Source of the DNA: Chloroflexota bacterium
Lineage (GTDB): Bacteria; Chloroflexota; Dehalococcoidia; Lucifugimonadales; UBA826
NCBI GenBank assembly: GCA_002722155.1
Contig: PBKS01000019.1
Span: 1-60,686, forward strand
DNA: 60,686 nt
Reading direction: 5' to 3'
Positions 15,896 through 25,382 of this stretch are shown here, piece after piece (within the stretch, counting starts at the first letter, position 1; each line of letters starts with the position of its first letter). A program made the translations under genes and the position numbers. The notes beneath the pieces were generated by a model. That model ran no database searches and had not been told where the DNA came from. It saw only the letters and a program-made list of their open reading frames with translations.

Positions 15896-17038
15896 TTAGT
15901 TTGACCTGAAAGGATTAATTTGTTCGAAGTTACCATAAACTATTGGGGAAGCCTCGAGACCCAACCATTGTTCTAGGACAGTTCCATATATCCCTCTAAA
16001 ATCAATTGTATGAGCTAAATCTTCACCTTTTTCCCACTTGTCACGATCCAAGGAAGGGTATTCCGAATATAACCCACCGGCTATTGGTTTACCGACTAAG
16101 TATGCCCCTCCTCCTGAACCATGATCTGTACCAGAACCATTATCATAGATCCTCCTGCCGAATTCCGAGAAAATCAGCATGACTACATTATCGTCAGCAT
16201 CATGTTCCTCTATATCCGTGAAGAAATCATTAACAGCCCTCGATAAATCTCTAAACAATCCCGGTTGCGTAGGCAGCTGATTTGCATGCGTGTCATACCC
16301 ACCTTGCTGGGTATAAAAAATGCGGGTTCCCAAATTAGCTGTATGCACTCGAGCTACGTCCCTCAATGACTGAGCTATCGGATTATCACCATACTCAACA
16401 GTCGATTCGTATTGCTGCGGTGCCACCTTAATCAAATCAGCTCCAGTCAATACATCCATACCTGTTCGAGAGAGATAATCCATAACTGGCCCTGAACCAA
16501 CTGCTTGCCCATACATATCTTTAAAAATTTGCAAAGCGTGCTCTCGCTGCTGTTGAGCTGCAATCCCACTCATCAAGCCGTATTCGTCTAGGTTAGATAC
16601 ACTTGTTACCGGCACTCCCGTCTTGGACATTGCTCTGGGCAAACCAACCCCAAAGTTTACCCCGGTAAGAGGGTTTTCGGCTCGAGGATCCAATTGCTCA
16701 ATAACATTACCTAGCCATCCCACGGTTGATACTTCATCTGGGGCACAGGTGTGCCAAATATCCATTCCTCTAAAATGGCTACGGTTAGAATCGGGATATC
16801 CTATTCCTTGGACCACTGATACCATTCCTTTGTCGTACAATTCTTTAAAAGGGGCCATCTCTGGATGCCAGCCTAAAGTACCATCAATAGGCAAGACATC
16901 TTCTTCCGCAATATTCAGAAACTTTCGATTATCGTAATATGCGGAATTCGAATACGGAACCAAGGTGTTCATAAAGTCATTGCCACCTGACAGTTGCACC
17001 ACCACAAAAACAGGATCTTTCTTAGTATATGTCGTCAT
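15896..17038 (-). CDS. DUF1501 family protein
   Basis: A 380-residue protein with the DUF1501 marks: QLSGGNDFMNTLVPY at the start, GWHPEMAPFKELYDKG, SHFRGMDIWHT and near the end FSEFGRRI followed by GTDHGSGG. The fold is related to alkaline phosphatase/sulfatase. Members are usually exported with a twin-arginine signal. Here the protein starts MTTYTKKDPVFVVVQLSGG with no leader, so it appears cytoplasmic. Start ATG 17038 has aaaagga upstream. DUF1501 and DUF1800 are often neighbours, as here, 41 nt apart. Function unknown. Confidence 0.9.
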   Translation of the reverse strand: MTTYTKKDPVFVVVQLSGGNDFMNTLVPYSNSAYYDNRKFLNIAEEDVLPIDGTLGWHPEMAPFKELYDKGMVSVVQGIGYPDSNRSHFRGMDIWHTCAPDEVSTVGWLGNVIEQLDPRAENPLTGVNFGVGLPRAMSKTGVPVTSVSNLDEYGLMSGIAAQQQREHALQIFKDMYGQAVGSGPVMDYLSRTGMDVLTGADLIKVAPQQYESTVEYGDNPIAQSLRDVARVHTANLGTRIFYTQQGGYDTHANQLPTQPGLFRDLSRAVNDFFTDIEEHDADDNVVMLIFSEFGRRIYDNGSGTDHGSGGGAYLVGKPIAGGLYSEYPSLDRDKWEKGEDLAHTIDFRGIYGTVLEQWLGLEASPIVYGNFEQINPFRSN

Positions 17039-17079
17039 TGTTATTTCCTTTTAAAAAATCTATCTAAACACATCTATTA

Positions 17080-18483
17080 TTAAGCGAATTGATATTCCCT
17101 TGTGGAAACAATCAACTGAATCATACGGGCGATTTTATGAGCATTATCATCCCTATCCTCATCGGAGGTAAGGTCAACGTCTCCAACCTCTTCAGCGTAA
17201 TTGGTTAAAGCCGTCCGGGTTTCATCACCAACTTCAATAGGTCCTACTAGATCTAAACACCTATCTACGAGTTCACCAGATTTAACAACTGATCCCAACC
17301 GTTCCATTATCTCCCTAAATCCCGGACTTGAAACATCGTTGAACTGATTCACAGCGAAATTAACTCTTTCATTCAGTGTCCCGCCATCTATCCACTCGTG
17401 TCCTGTATGCCACCCTTCGACAGTGGGAGGGTTCATTAGAGCCTGACCCATGACTGCCGCGGTACCATATAGTTTTCCTACATCTTCTCCTTCAGCAGGC
17501 ATCACTCCATACCTACCAGACAACTTAAGAGTACCTGCAACTAATTCTGAAGGGTTTTTAACTTTCTTATAAAACGAATTTTTGAAAAAATCCGAATTAA
17601 ACATATAGCTTAGTAATGGTCTGACTTCTCCATCATTGCTCATAAGTACATCAATCATCGCATCGACCGCTTCAGGATTGCGGGGAGGCTCAATGCTCCA
17701 AGCGGGAACCTGAGGTTCATCTTCAACAAAAAAGTTATACAAATGTCTGCAAATGAACAAGGCTGTAGCCCTCTCTTCACATATAATGTCAATTATATCT
17801 CCACCATCAAATTTACCTGTTCGACCAAGAAATGTTTTTTCACCGTCATCGTGGTCCGTCTCATCAAAAACGAATTGGGTTTCGGAATGACCATAAGGAT
17901 AGAGTGGCAATGGTTGCTCGAACGTCCATCCGGTGAAGGCCCTAGCTGCTTGCTTTATGTCTTCCTCACTGTAGTTACCCACACCCATAGAAAACAATTC
18001 TAAAAGCTCTCGCCCCCAATTCTCATTCGGCTGATCAGAATGATTTTCACAATTATCAAGCCAATAATTCATTGCCGGATCTCGAGCTAAATCAATAAGG
18101 ATCTGCTTAACATTTGTTAATCCATTTTCCCTAAAAGTATCGATCTGACTCACTATAGAGGGAGTATGCTCTGCCTTATAGTGTCCAGTTGCAAACACGT
18201 GGTGCCAAAAGAGGGCCATCTTTTCCTCTAAAGGACGTTTGGTGTTTACCATTCTCCATAACCACTTACCTGCATGAGTTGGATGAGTGTCATGGTATGA
18301 AGTCTCAGGGTTATATCTTTTCAGATAATCTTCATCGATTTCTTCAAATCTCTCGGGGTGAATCAAATCTTCCACAATCTCTTCATAAGACTTATCGGAA
18401 ATCTGTTCAAGTTCCGACCTTGACGCACCAAAACCAGCCCTCCTCAAAAGATGAGCCTTAAGCGCCAAATCGTTGTTACTCAT
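17080..18483 (-). CDS. DUF1800 family protein
   Basis: A 467-residue helical protein with DUF1800 motifs: HLLRRAGFGAS, EKMALFWHHVFAT, NENWGRELLELFSMGVG, QAARAFTGW, DGEKTFLGRTG, and PPTVEGWHTG toward the end. The family has no established activity. It usually sits beside DUF1501 and is often exported; this one has no signal peptide. ATG 18483 follows ggaggg with 8 nt spacing. Second gene of the four-gene operon, 108 nt after the VWA gene. Confidence 0.9.
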   Translation of the reverse strand: MSNNDLALKAHLLRRAGFGASRSELEQISDKSYEEIVEDLIHPERFEEIDEDYLKRYNPETSYHDTHPTHAGKWLWRMVNTKRPLEEKMALFWHHVFATGHYKAEHTPSIVSQIDTFRENGLTNVKQILIDLARDPAMNYWLDNCENHSDQPNENWGRELLELFSMGVGNYSEEDIKQAARAFTGWTFEQPLPLYPYGHSETQFVFDETDHDDGEKTFLGRTGKFDGGDIIDIICEERATALFICRHLYNFFVEDEPQVPAWSIEPPRNPEAVDAMIDVLMSNDGEVRPLLSYMFNSDFFKNSFYKKVKNPSELVAGTLKLSGRYGVMPAEGEDVGKLYGTAAVMGQALMNPPTVEGWHTGHEWIDGGTLNERVNFAVNQFNDVSSPGFREIMERLGSVVKSGELVDRCLDLVGPIEVGDETRTALTNYAEEVGDVDLTSDEDRDDNAHKIARMIQLIVSTREYQFA

Positions 18484-18591
18484 TCTAAACCCTCCTACTC
18501 AACTGAATTTATTCCTTAATAATTTTCTTTGTTTGTTACCGTTCAACAGTTTAACGGTCATTCTAGCTAAATCATAATCAATCATCAACGG

Positions 18592-19974
18592 TCACACTTT
18601 TCTTTTCCTTCCCTCTAAATAATCAACCAACATGTATCGCCCAAGCTGGTCAGGCTTTGTATAAAAGGATCTGCCATTATTAATTTTTGCCATCTGATCC
18701 ATGAATTCCATTAAAAAATAGTTCATCTCAAGCATAAACGTGTTTATAACGATTCCCTCTCTTGTACATCTTTTGACTTCTTTCAATGTCTGATCCAGGG
18801 TTCGTGGAGTAGGCGGATAGGAAAAATAGGCTTGTCCGCCTTCCATATGGGCAGTAGGTTCACCATCAGTAACCATTAAAATCTGCTTATTCGCCACATT
18901 TTGACGCGCTAGAAGTTGTCTCGACAAAATAAGTCCGTGGTGCATATTTGTCCCTGCAACCCAATGATTCCAGGTAGATTCTGGCAAATCTTTACCCTCA
19001 ATGTTCATTCCATAATCTGAGAACCCAACTACGAATAATTTATCTCTAGGAAACTTGGTTTGTACTAACCAATACAGAGCTAGGGCAACCTTTTTTGCAG
19101 CAGTAAAAGTTCCATACATTCCCATGGATCGGCTCTGATCGAGCATCAGAACGGTAGCAGATTGGGTAAGATGTTCATGCTCATTGACTTCTAAATCTTG
19201 CTTTTGCATGCGTAAAGGTATGGATGAGCCATCCCTAACAACAGTGTTGAAAAGGGACTTCTGAAGATTTATTTCAAAAGATTGGCCAAATTCATATGGG
19301 ACTGTCTGACCAGTGAGATCTCCCCAATCACCTTTCTTAAAAGTATCATGCGCTCCTAAATTACCTTTCCTCATCTGTGAAAATATTTCTCTCATCGCAT
19401 TTTGAGCGATTTCTTTAATCGCCTTAGACCCTAATTTAAACCTGTCACGGGTCTTCAATAGATATCCAGCTTCCTCAAGAGCTGTGATCATTCGAAAGAT
19501 TTCCTCTATTTGCACCCTAGAAAGGCTCCCCAACAATTCTTCTAAAGCATCTAAATCCAAATCACCAATCTGACCCGACTTCATGGCCTCAGTGATCACT
19601 TCATTCAATTCATTTAGTCGTTCCATCTTCGTCAAAACCTGCTCTGCCAATTCAGGTGTTAAAGATTCAGAGCCAAAAAATTGATATTTTTCTAACTCTT
19701 TAAGAATGTCGGAAGGTAGTTCCTGATGATTGGAATATTTTTCAAGTAAAAACCTTCTTTCTTCCTCAAGTTTAGTGAGGATATCCTTTAATCCACCTAC
19801 AGGACGATCATCATTTCCGATGAATCCTTCCTGCACAATGCTGCGCATAGCCTCGTTGACATCACCAATCTCCAGTATCTGGTCTGCCAAAACATTAAAG
19901 GCTGAATCTCCTTTCTCAAAAACAGATTCGGATTCAACCTTTTTAGAATATAGATTTACCTTGGAAAAATTCAC
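18592..19974 (-). CDS. von Willebrand factor type A domain protein
   Basis: A 460-residue cytoplasmic-looking protein. Residues 1-260 are mostly helical and acidic (EELLGSLSRVQIEEIF, QNAMREIFSQMRKG); the C-terminal ~190 residues are a VWA domain. The metal site (MIDAS) is complete: Asp279-x-Ser281-x-Ser283 (LDQSRSMG), Thr342 (AGTNMHHG) and Asp370 (VTDGEP). This layout matches VWA partners of MoxR-type AAA+ ATPases, but no ATPase gene is in the window. GTG 19974 is preferred over TTG 19992 because gggagg then lies 5 nt upstream. First gene of the operon with DUF1800, DUF1501 and NHL; perhaps a metal-dependent scaffold or activator for them. Confidence 0.88.
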   Translation of the reverse strand: MNFSKVNLYSKKVESESVFEKGDSAFNVLADQILEIGDVNEAMRSIVQEGFIGNDDRPVGGLKDILTKLEEERRFLLEKYSNHQELPSDILKELEKYQFFGSESLTPELAEQVLTKMERLNELNEVITEAMKSGQIGDLDLDALEELLGSLSRVQIEEIFRMITALEEAGYLLKTRDRFKLGSKAIKEIAQNAMREIFSQMRKGNLGAHDTFKKGDWGDLTGQTVPYEFGQSFEINLQKSLFNTVVRDGSSIPLRMQKQDLEVNEHEHLTQSATVLMLDQSRSMGMYGTFTAAKKVALALYWLVQTKFPRDKLFVVGFSDYGMNIEGKDLPESTWNHWVAGTNMHHGLILSRQLLARQNVANKQILMVTDGEPTAHMEGGQAYFSYPPTPRTLDQTLKEVKRCTREGIVINTFMLEMNYFLMEFMDQMAKINNGRSFYTKPDQLGRYMLVDYLEGRKRKV

Positions 19975-20101
19975 GGTTCCTCCCAACCTCAAAATAATAC
20001 AGGACTGCCGAATTTTAGCATTTCTATAGTCACAAATGGCTCGTGCTAGAATCAGATGCTTGCCAGCTACTCAGGACCTTTAGTCATAAGAGGAAGTAAA
20101 T

Positions 20102-21199
20102 ATGAAAATTACAAATATGCGACTGGAAAGCTACAGATGGCCAAAGCCCAACCCCCAAAGCAATGGAAAACACACTTACACCCATGATGGCAGAAATTTT
20201 ATTTTTATAGACACCGATGAAGGTGTCACTGGCGTTGGCCTCATAGGTGGAATACATACATCTGATGCTATTAACAAAGCTATTTTTGAACATTACAAAG
20301 AATCCGTTATCGGGGAGGACCCTTTTTGCAATGAGAAAATTTGGGACACTCTTTGGGAACCAAAGATATCCGGGCGCAGGGGTATGACTACTAGAGTGAT
20401 AAGTGGGATCGACATTGCCCTGTGGGATATAAAAGGCAAGGTGGCAAACCAGCCAGTTTATAAACTTTTGGGTGGGTACACTGAAAAAGTTCCGGTATAT
20501 ATAGCTGGCGGATATTACGAAGACGGAAAAGGTTTAAAGGAATTACAAGAAGAAATGCTAGCTAGCGTCAATATGGGTGCTAATGCCGTAAAAATGAAAA
20601 TAGGTGCTGTTAGCATCAACGAAGATATTGAAAGAATTAAGGCAGTTCGAAAAGCCATTGGGTCAAATGTTAAATTAATGGTGGATGCAAACTGTGCCTA
20701 CCGCTTTTACGAAGCAATCGAGATATCAAAAAAAATGGAACCTTATGACATATTCTGGTTCGAAGAACCGATAGCTCCTGATGATTACAAAGGTCATCAA
20801 CTCATAAGCCAATCAACCACTATTCCTATTGCTACCGGTGAAAATGAATATACTAAGTATGGCTTCAGGGATCTAATAGAGAGCAGGAGTGCAGCAATAT
20901 TGCAACCTGACGCACTCATAATGGGGGGCGTTACAGAATTCATGAAGGTGTCGGCACAGGCACAAGCTCACGACCTTCCAATAGCTCCACACGGTAAACA
21001 GGAAGTCCATATACATCTACTATGTGCTATACCTAACGGTCTAATCCTAGAATATTATAGAGAAGAAACGGACCCGATATTCAACCAAATATATGAATTT
21101 ACCCTTGAAGTAAAAAACGGATATGTTAGTCCTCCAAATCTCCCTGGATTTGGTATAAGCCCCAATATGAACATACTGAATCAATACAGAGTTTCATAA
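20102..21199 (+). CDS. enolase-superfamily sugar-acid dehydratase-like protein
   Basis: A 365-residue mandelate-racemase-type enzyme with a full acid/base set: Lys164-x-Lys166 (VKMKIG), Mg ligands Asp195 (VDANCAY), Glu221 (FEEPIAP) and Glu247 (TGENEY), and His297 (APHGKQE) on the barrel strand that carries the second base. This KxK plus His pattern is typical of acid-sugar dehydratases and racemases. It differs from the 13143 gene (KxH) and the two are clearly distinct paralogs. ATG 20102 has gaggaag upstream. It is divergent from the VWA operon. Confidence 0.9.
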   Translation: MKITNMRLESYRWPKPNPQSNGKHTYTHDGRNFIFIDTDEGVTGVGLIGGIHTSDAINKAIFEHYKESVIGEDPFCNEKIWDTLWEPKISGRRGMTTRVISGIDIALWDIKGKVANQPVYKLLGGYTEKVPVYIAGGYYEDGKGLKELQEEMLASVNMGANAVKMKIGAVSINEDIERIKAVRKAIGSNVKLMVDANCAYRFYEAIEISKKMEPYDIFWFEEPIAPDDYKGHQLISQSTTIPIATGENEYTKYGFRDLIESRSAAILQPDALIMGGVTEFMKVSAQAQAHDLPIAPHGKQEVHIHLLCAIPNGLILEYYREETDPIFNQIYEFTLEVKNGYVSPPNLPGFGISPNMNILNQYRVS

Positions 21200-21429
21200 T
21201 TTAGCCAGACCTAACTCCATGGTCAATACTAGGGGCAGACTCATAAACTTTTTGGTCACTCATATACCAATCACCTCATCACTATGGATGGTCAGGTAGA
21301 AACAAACAGCGTTTTAAAACCGATCCGTGGAGATAGAATAATCAACTGCGGGAAAATAATTCATATAGGAATAGGGTTCGGAGGAAAAAACCTAATCCAT
21401 TCTTGTCACCAACCTAAATCTCAAGGTGG

Positions 21430-22272
21430 CTATCTTTTGTATGGCATCTGTGTATCTAAATTGTCCATGTAGTAGTGGACTTGCTGAACCCCAAAATTCT
21501 CCTGCAGTTGGATGGTCAAGCCACCATCAACAGGTAAAGCGTGACCAGTGATAAAAGATGCCTCATCTGAACACAAAAAAGCAGCCGCATTGCCAATATC
21601 CTCTGGAATTCCGGTTCTTCTTACAGGATATTGATCTTCAAAAAACTTTAGTCCTGAAGGATTATTTTTCCAAACATTTTCCATAATCCTTTCGGTTACA
21701 ATATGGCCTGGACAAATTGCATTTACCCTAATTGCATTAGGCCCATAATCGACAGCCATCTGCTTCGTCATTGCTATCACGGCCGCCTTTCCGGTTTCAT
21801 AAGTCAAAGCTTTCTTCGCTACCAAAAACCCATGAACCGAAGAAATATTTACGATTGAACCTCCACCAGCTTCCATCATTAATGGGATCGCATATTTTGA
21901 GCCCGCGTATACTGAGGTGACTAATGCCCTAATATCACTCTCCCACCTATCTTCTGTGACTTCTAAGGCGCCCCCTTGCTGACCTTCAGCTGCCGCATAT
22001 GCATTGTTGACTAAGATATCTAATTGTCCCCAATGGCCCATTGCAACCTCAACCATTCTTCTCAAATCGTCATACGAGGTGACATCGGTCTTTATACATT
22101 CCACGATCCCTGAATCCTTTGATATCTGATCCGCGGTATACCTAGCCATATCTATGTCAATATCAGATATTAAAACCTTTGCACCTCCTTGCGCCAAGAC
22201 CCTTGAAATTCCACCACCGACACCTTGTGCGCCTCCGGTCACGATTGCAACTTTACCTGACAAATCAAACAT
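21430..22272 (-). CDS. short-chain dehydrogenase/reductase
   Basis: A 280-residue classical SDR. Cofactor motif TGGAQGVGGG (13-20), VNNAY at 88-92, Ser144/145 (NISSVHG), Tyr158 and Lys162 (YETGK), and the C-terminal FITGHALPVDGG. Asp37 after the second strand (LISDIDID) favours NAD. An extra ~25-residue tail (ENFGVQQVHYYMDNL) follows the usual end. Substrate unknown; glucose- or 3-oxoacyl-like by family. Start ATG 22272 has ggtgg upstream. It lies 48 nt after the hydratase-like gene, so 23953-21430 looks like one operon. Confidence 0.9.
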   Translation of the reverse strand: MFDLSGKVAIVTGGAQGVGGGISRVLAQGGAKVLISDIDIDMARYTADQISKDSGIVECIKTDVTSYDDLRRMVEVAMGHWGQLDILVNNAYAAAEGQQGGALEVTEDRWESDIRALVTSVYAGSKYAIPLMMEAGGGSIVNISSVHGFLVAKKALTYETGKAAVIAMTKQMAVDYGPNAIRVNAICPGHIVTERIMENVWKNNPSGLKFFEDQYPVRRTGIPEDIGNAAAFLCSDEASFITGHALPVDGGLTIQLQENFGVQQVHYYMDNLDTQMPYKR

Positions 22273-22320
22273 AACTATCCACCTTCAAATCGGTAATTTA
22301 AAAAGAACCAAACTAAAACT

Positions 22321-23106
22321 TTATTTCACATCGAGAGTTATTTCTCCCAATAAGTCCATTTCTAAACTTGCCCTTACGCCAGATTTAACTTCAATGGGAG
22401 GGATCATGCTCCCAGTGATAACGATATCTCCCTTTTTTAGCGACCCACCCCTAGAATTTATGGCATTTGCTATCCATAACATTGGTTCAACAGGATGACC
22501 ATTAACATCTGATCCGAGGCCTGTCCCAACTGATATACCGTCTAATTTTAGTTCACATTTAGCCGAAGGAATATCTAGTTCTTGCCAATCAATAACAGGT
22601 GTACCTAGCACTACGCCTGCACCATGAATGTTGGTTGCTATGGATTGTATTAATGAATTCTCTGCAGCGAATTTCCTGATATCTACAATCTCAAAAGCTA
22701 ACTGCAAATATTCGATAGCCTCAAATAAGGATTCTCTATTCACTCCATCTGAGTCTACTATCAGATCAGACCCCATTCTTACAGCAACCTCACATTCAAC
22801 GGCCAAATTAACGTAGTTTTCCATTGCAAGCGAAGCCGGTGATTCGCACACAGAATCTAACAATATTCGCCCAAAAACCGGCTGAGATGCCCCTACTCGT
22901 TCCTGCATGACTTTGGTTGTATACGCTATTTTATAGCCTGCATATCCTCCTGCATCTTCGGCACGCAGGGACATAAATTCCCTCTGAATATCGTATGCCT
23001 CAGATTCAGAAACAGGAGCTAATTCAGTATTCATCAAAGAATAGGGAATTTTTTGAAGGTACTCTTGATACAAAATTTCGGCTGCCTGAACTGTCTTGTT
23101 TCCCAT
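22321..23106 (-). CDS. 2-oxopent-4-enoate hydratase / FAH-family protein
   Basis: A 261-residue protein of the MhpD/XylJ hydratase-decarboxylase group of the fumarylacetoacetase superfamily. Visible are GYKIAYTT, QPVFGRIL, the metal-binding VECEVAV (Glu104, Glu106), and KKGDIVITGSM near the end. These enzymes add water to 2-hydroxypentadienoate in meta-cleavage of aromatics, or decarboxylate 4-oxalocrotonate. The neighbours, an enoyl-CoA hydratase and an SDR, fit a ring-fission or unsaturated-acid pathway. ATG 23106 with ggag 8 nt upstream. Confidence 0.88.
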   Translation of the reverse strand: MGNKTVQAAEILYQEYLQKIPYSLMNTELAPVSESEAYDIQREFMSLRAEDAGGYAGYKIAYTTKVMQERVGASQPVFGRILLDSVCESPASLAMENYVNLAVECEVAVRMGSDLIVDSDGVNRESLFEAIEYLQLAFEIVDIRKFAAENSLIQSIATNIHGAGVVLGTPVIDWQELDIPSAKCELKLDGISVGTGLGSDVNGHPVEPMLWIANAINSRGGSLKKGDIVITGSMIPPIEVKSGVRASLEMDLLGEITLDVK

Positions 23107-23122
23107 TTTTTACTCCAGTAAA

Positions 23123-23953
23123 TTATTGTTTTCGAAAAGGAGCGTCCCTCCACTCAAGTGCAGCCTTCAATCCCTGTTGAGCTGAAATGTCGTTGAACTC
23201 TTTGACAATTGGAGACTGGTGAGCAACAGCGTCTGTCTCCGCCGCTATCACTTGCATCATATTACGTCCCATCAAATCCAGGGCTTTATTAACTATACTT
23301 TTGTTGGCAGCCAACATTTCCCACGGAATTTTGGCCATTTTCTTGGCCAAATCTTCAACAGCTGCATCCAAGCCCTCCGCAGGAACAGATTTCCATACTA
23401 ACCCCATATCACTAGCTTCCTTCCCAGAAACTGTTTCTCCGGTGAGCATAAACCATTTAGCCCATTGCGGACCAACCATATAAGTCCACATATGAGTTGG
23501 GGGAGTCCCCATGGAACGTACAGGTGGGAAGCCTATATTCGCATCGTCAGCAGCGATGATGATGTCGCAATGCAAAGCTAAGTCAGTACCTCCCGCTATC
23601 ACATGGCCATGTATGCCGGCAATGACCGGTTTACTCAAATCAAATATTGAAGTCATCAACCTAGCTGTTTTTTGCAACCTCTGCGTATCCGACCGAATGT
23701 TGCTTCGCCTAGCTTTTGTAATTTCCCTGTCCTCATCCGATTGAGGCGGGGTGATATCATATCCAGCACAAAATGCGCGTCCAGCACCCCTAAGAGTTAT
23801 CACTCTGATATCAGGATCCTCATCGGCGTATGTTAAACACTCAATTAATTCGGATTGTAACTGAGGGCTTAAAGCATTGAGCTTTTCTGGTCTGTTCAAT
23901 GTTACCCTCCCGACTCCACCAAACGCTTCATATTCGATAAATTGGTATGACAT
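23123..23953 (-). CDS. enoyl-CoA hydratase/isomerase family protein
   Basis: A 276-residue crotonase-fold protein. The oxyanion-hole segments are RAFCAGYDI and HGHVIAGGTDLAL, followed by ADDANIGFPPVRSMG. The family hydrates, isomerises or cleaves acyl-CoAs; the exact reaction cannot be fixed because the usual paired glutamates are not evident here. The longest frame starts at TTG 23983, but ATG 23953 (MSYQFIEYEA) has gaaggag 8 nt upstream and matches the normal family N-terminus. It leads the 23953-21430 operon, 16 nt before the hydratase gene. Confidence 0.9.
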   Translation of the reverse strand: MSYQFIEYEAFGGVGRVTLNRPEKLNALSPQLQSELIECLTYADEDPDIRVITLRGAGRAFCAGYDITPPQSDEDREITKARRSNIRSDTQRLQKTARLMTSIFDLSKPVIAGIHGHVIAGGTDLALHCDIIIAADDANIGFPPVRSMGTPPTHMWTYMVGPQWAKWFMLTGETVSGKEASDMGLVWKSVPAEGLDAAVEDLAKKMAKIPWEMLAANKSIVNKALDLMGRNMMQVIAAETDAVAHQSPIVKEFNDISAQQGLKAALEWRDAPFRKQ

Positions 23954-24116
23954 GTAAACTTCTCCTTCTCTAGAATCGTTCAAATGTGTCTATATATAGT
24001 TATATTGTTTTTACTATGAAAAAGTTAGGAACGGCGAAATATTATCACGAAGAAGTATTAGAATTGAGTTTTGTGTTTGTCGATTTGATGAGTTGACAAA
24101 AGATTAGGGAATATCC

Positions 24117-25382
24117 TTGAAAAATTTAGTTAAACGTATCTACCGGTGGCATCCATCTCCACCTTTCTTTTACGGTTGGTTAGTTTTGGGAACTGCCTCG
24201 ATAGGGGCCCTGATAGCCACATCCGTAGCTCAGACTGTATTTGGTGGAGTTCAAGATCTGATAGCTGGTGAAATTGGATGGGATAGGAAAACTATCGCCT
24301 TGGCTGCAACTCTCGGAACATGGACATCCGGTTTGACAATGCCATTTATAGGAAAACTTGTCGATAGATTTGGGCCGAGATGGATGATGCTAATCGCTTC
24401 ATTATTGGTTGGTGTTGGAACTATCTATTTTTCTGGGAGCCAATCCCTATGGCAATTCTTCACTGGTTATATCATCGTCCGATCCGTCGCTGGACCCAAT
24501 CTGCAAAATTTAATCCCTCGTACTGTTGCCGTAAATTTTTTTGAAAAGAAAAGAAATTTTGCCATGGGTATTACTTCCTTAAACAGGATAATCGGGGAAT
24601 CTATTAACATACAGATAATAACGGCGATTTCCGCAGCTTACTCATGGCGAGTGGCATATAGAATAATAGGAATATTAGCCATCCCATTGTCTTTACCCAT
24701 TTTTTTATTAATTAGACACAAACCTGAAGATGTCGGACAGCTTCCTGATGGGGCCACACACGACCATAAAGAATCGCCAACCATCAAGATTCCAGAAATA
24801 ACTTGGCCTATTTCTAAAATAATATCTCTACCATCATTCTGGTTCATAATGCTCGGCGAATTCGTTGCCGTTACATCAACCTCAATGGCACTATTTCAGG
24901 TAGTCCCGTTTCTTACGGACGGGGGAATTTCACAAAATACTGCAGCGGGGGCTTTAACATTAGGAAATATATTGGGAGGGCTTTCTGTACCTTTATGGGG
25001 ATATATTACTGATAAATTTACAACCAAAAGGATTGCTATTTTAGCCTTAAGTATGGCCATATTGCCAACTATCCTTTTCACAAAAGTAGACATTTCGACC
25101 TACGGATTTGTTCTCGTGGTAGTTTGGACTGCTATTACTAGTCTTATATTTGTACTAGGTAGTATGATGCTAGGAACAGTTTTTAACAGATCATCCTTCG
25201 GAACTGTAACCGGCATAACCGGACCGACAAGAACCGCTGCGATGGGTTTAGGACCATCAATTGGAGCTTTTACGGTAGCGTGGACCCATAGTTATACCCC
25301 TGTTTTTATAGCCGCCACGATCGGATACTTTTTGGTTATATCACTATATTACAAAGTCAGGACTGGAAACTCTCAGATATAA
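24117..25382 (+). CDS. MFS transporter, monocarboxylate/oxalate-formate-like
   Basis: A 421-residue 12-helix carrier. The N-terminal FFYGWLVLGTAS and the loop GKLVDRFGPRWMM are typical of the OFA/monocarboxylate branch of the MFS, whose substrates are small organic acids. Two more of this type occur at 32-34.7 kb. Start TTG 24117 follows ttaggga with 6 nt spacing; there is no earlier or better ATG. Its 3' end overlaps the convergent esterase gene by 26 bp. It is divergent from the enoyl-CoA hydratase operon and could import its substrate. Confidence 0.87.
   Translation: MKNLVKRIYRWHPSPPFFYGWLVLGTASIGALIATSVAQTVFGGVQDLIAGEIGWDRKTIALAATLGTWTSGLTMPFIGKLVDRFGPRWMMLIASLLVGVGTIYFSGSQSLWQFFTGYIIVRSVAGPNLQNLIPRTVAVNFFEKKRNFAMGITSLNRIIGESINIQIITAISAAYSWRVAYRIIGILAIPLSLPIFLLIRHKPEDVGQLPDGATHDHKESPTIKIPEITWPISKIISLPSFWFIMLGEFVAVTSTSMALFQVVPFLTDGGISQNTAAGALTLGNILGGLSVPLWGYITDKFTTKRIAILALSMAILPTILFTKVDISTYGFVLVVVWTAITSLIFVLGSMMLGTVFNRSSFGTVTGITGPTRTAAMGLGPSIGAFTVAWTHSYTPVFIAATIGYFLVISLYYKVRTGNSQI

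Noticed and set aside
21284-21472. Plus-strand 62-codon frame between the enolase and SDR genes
   Set aside because: Overlaps the SDR 3' end, has no ribosome site and no recognisable family; kept out as not supportable.
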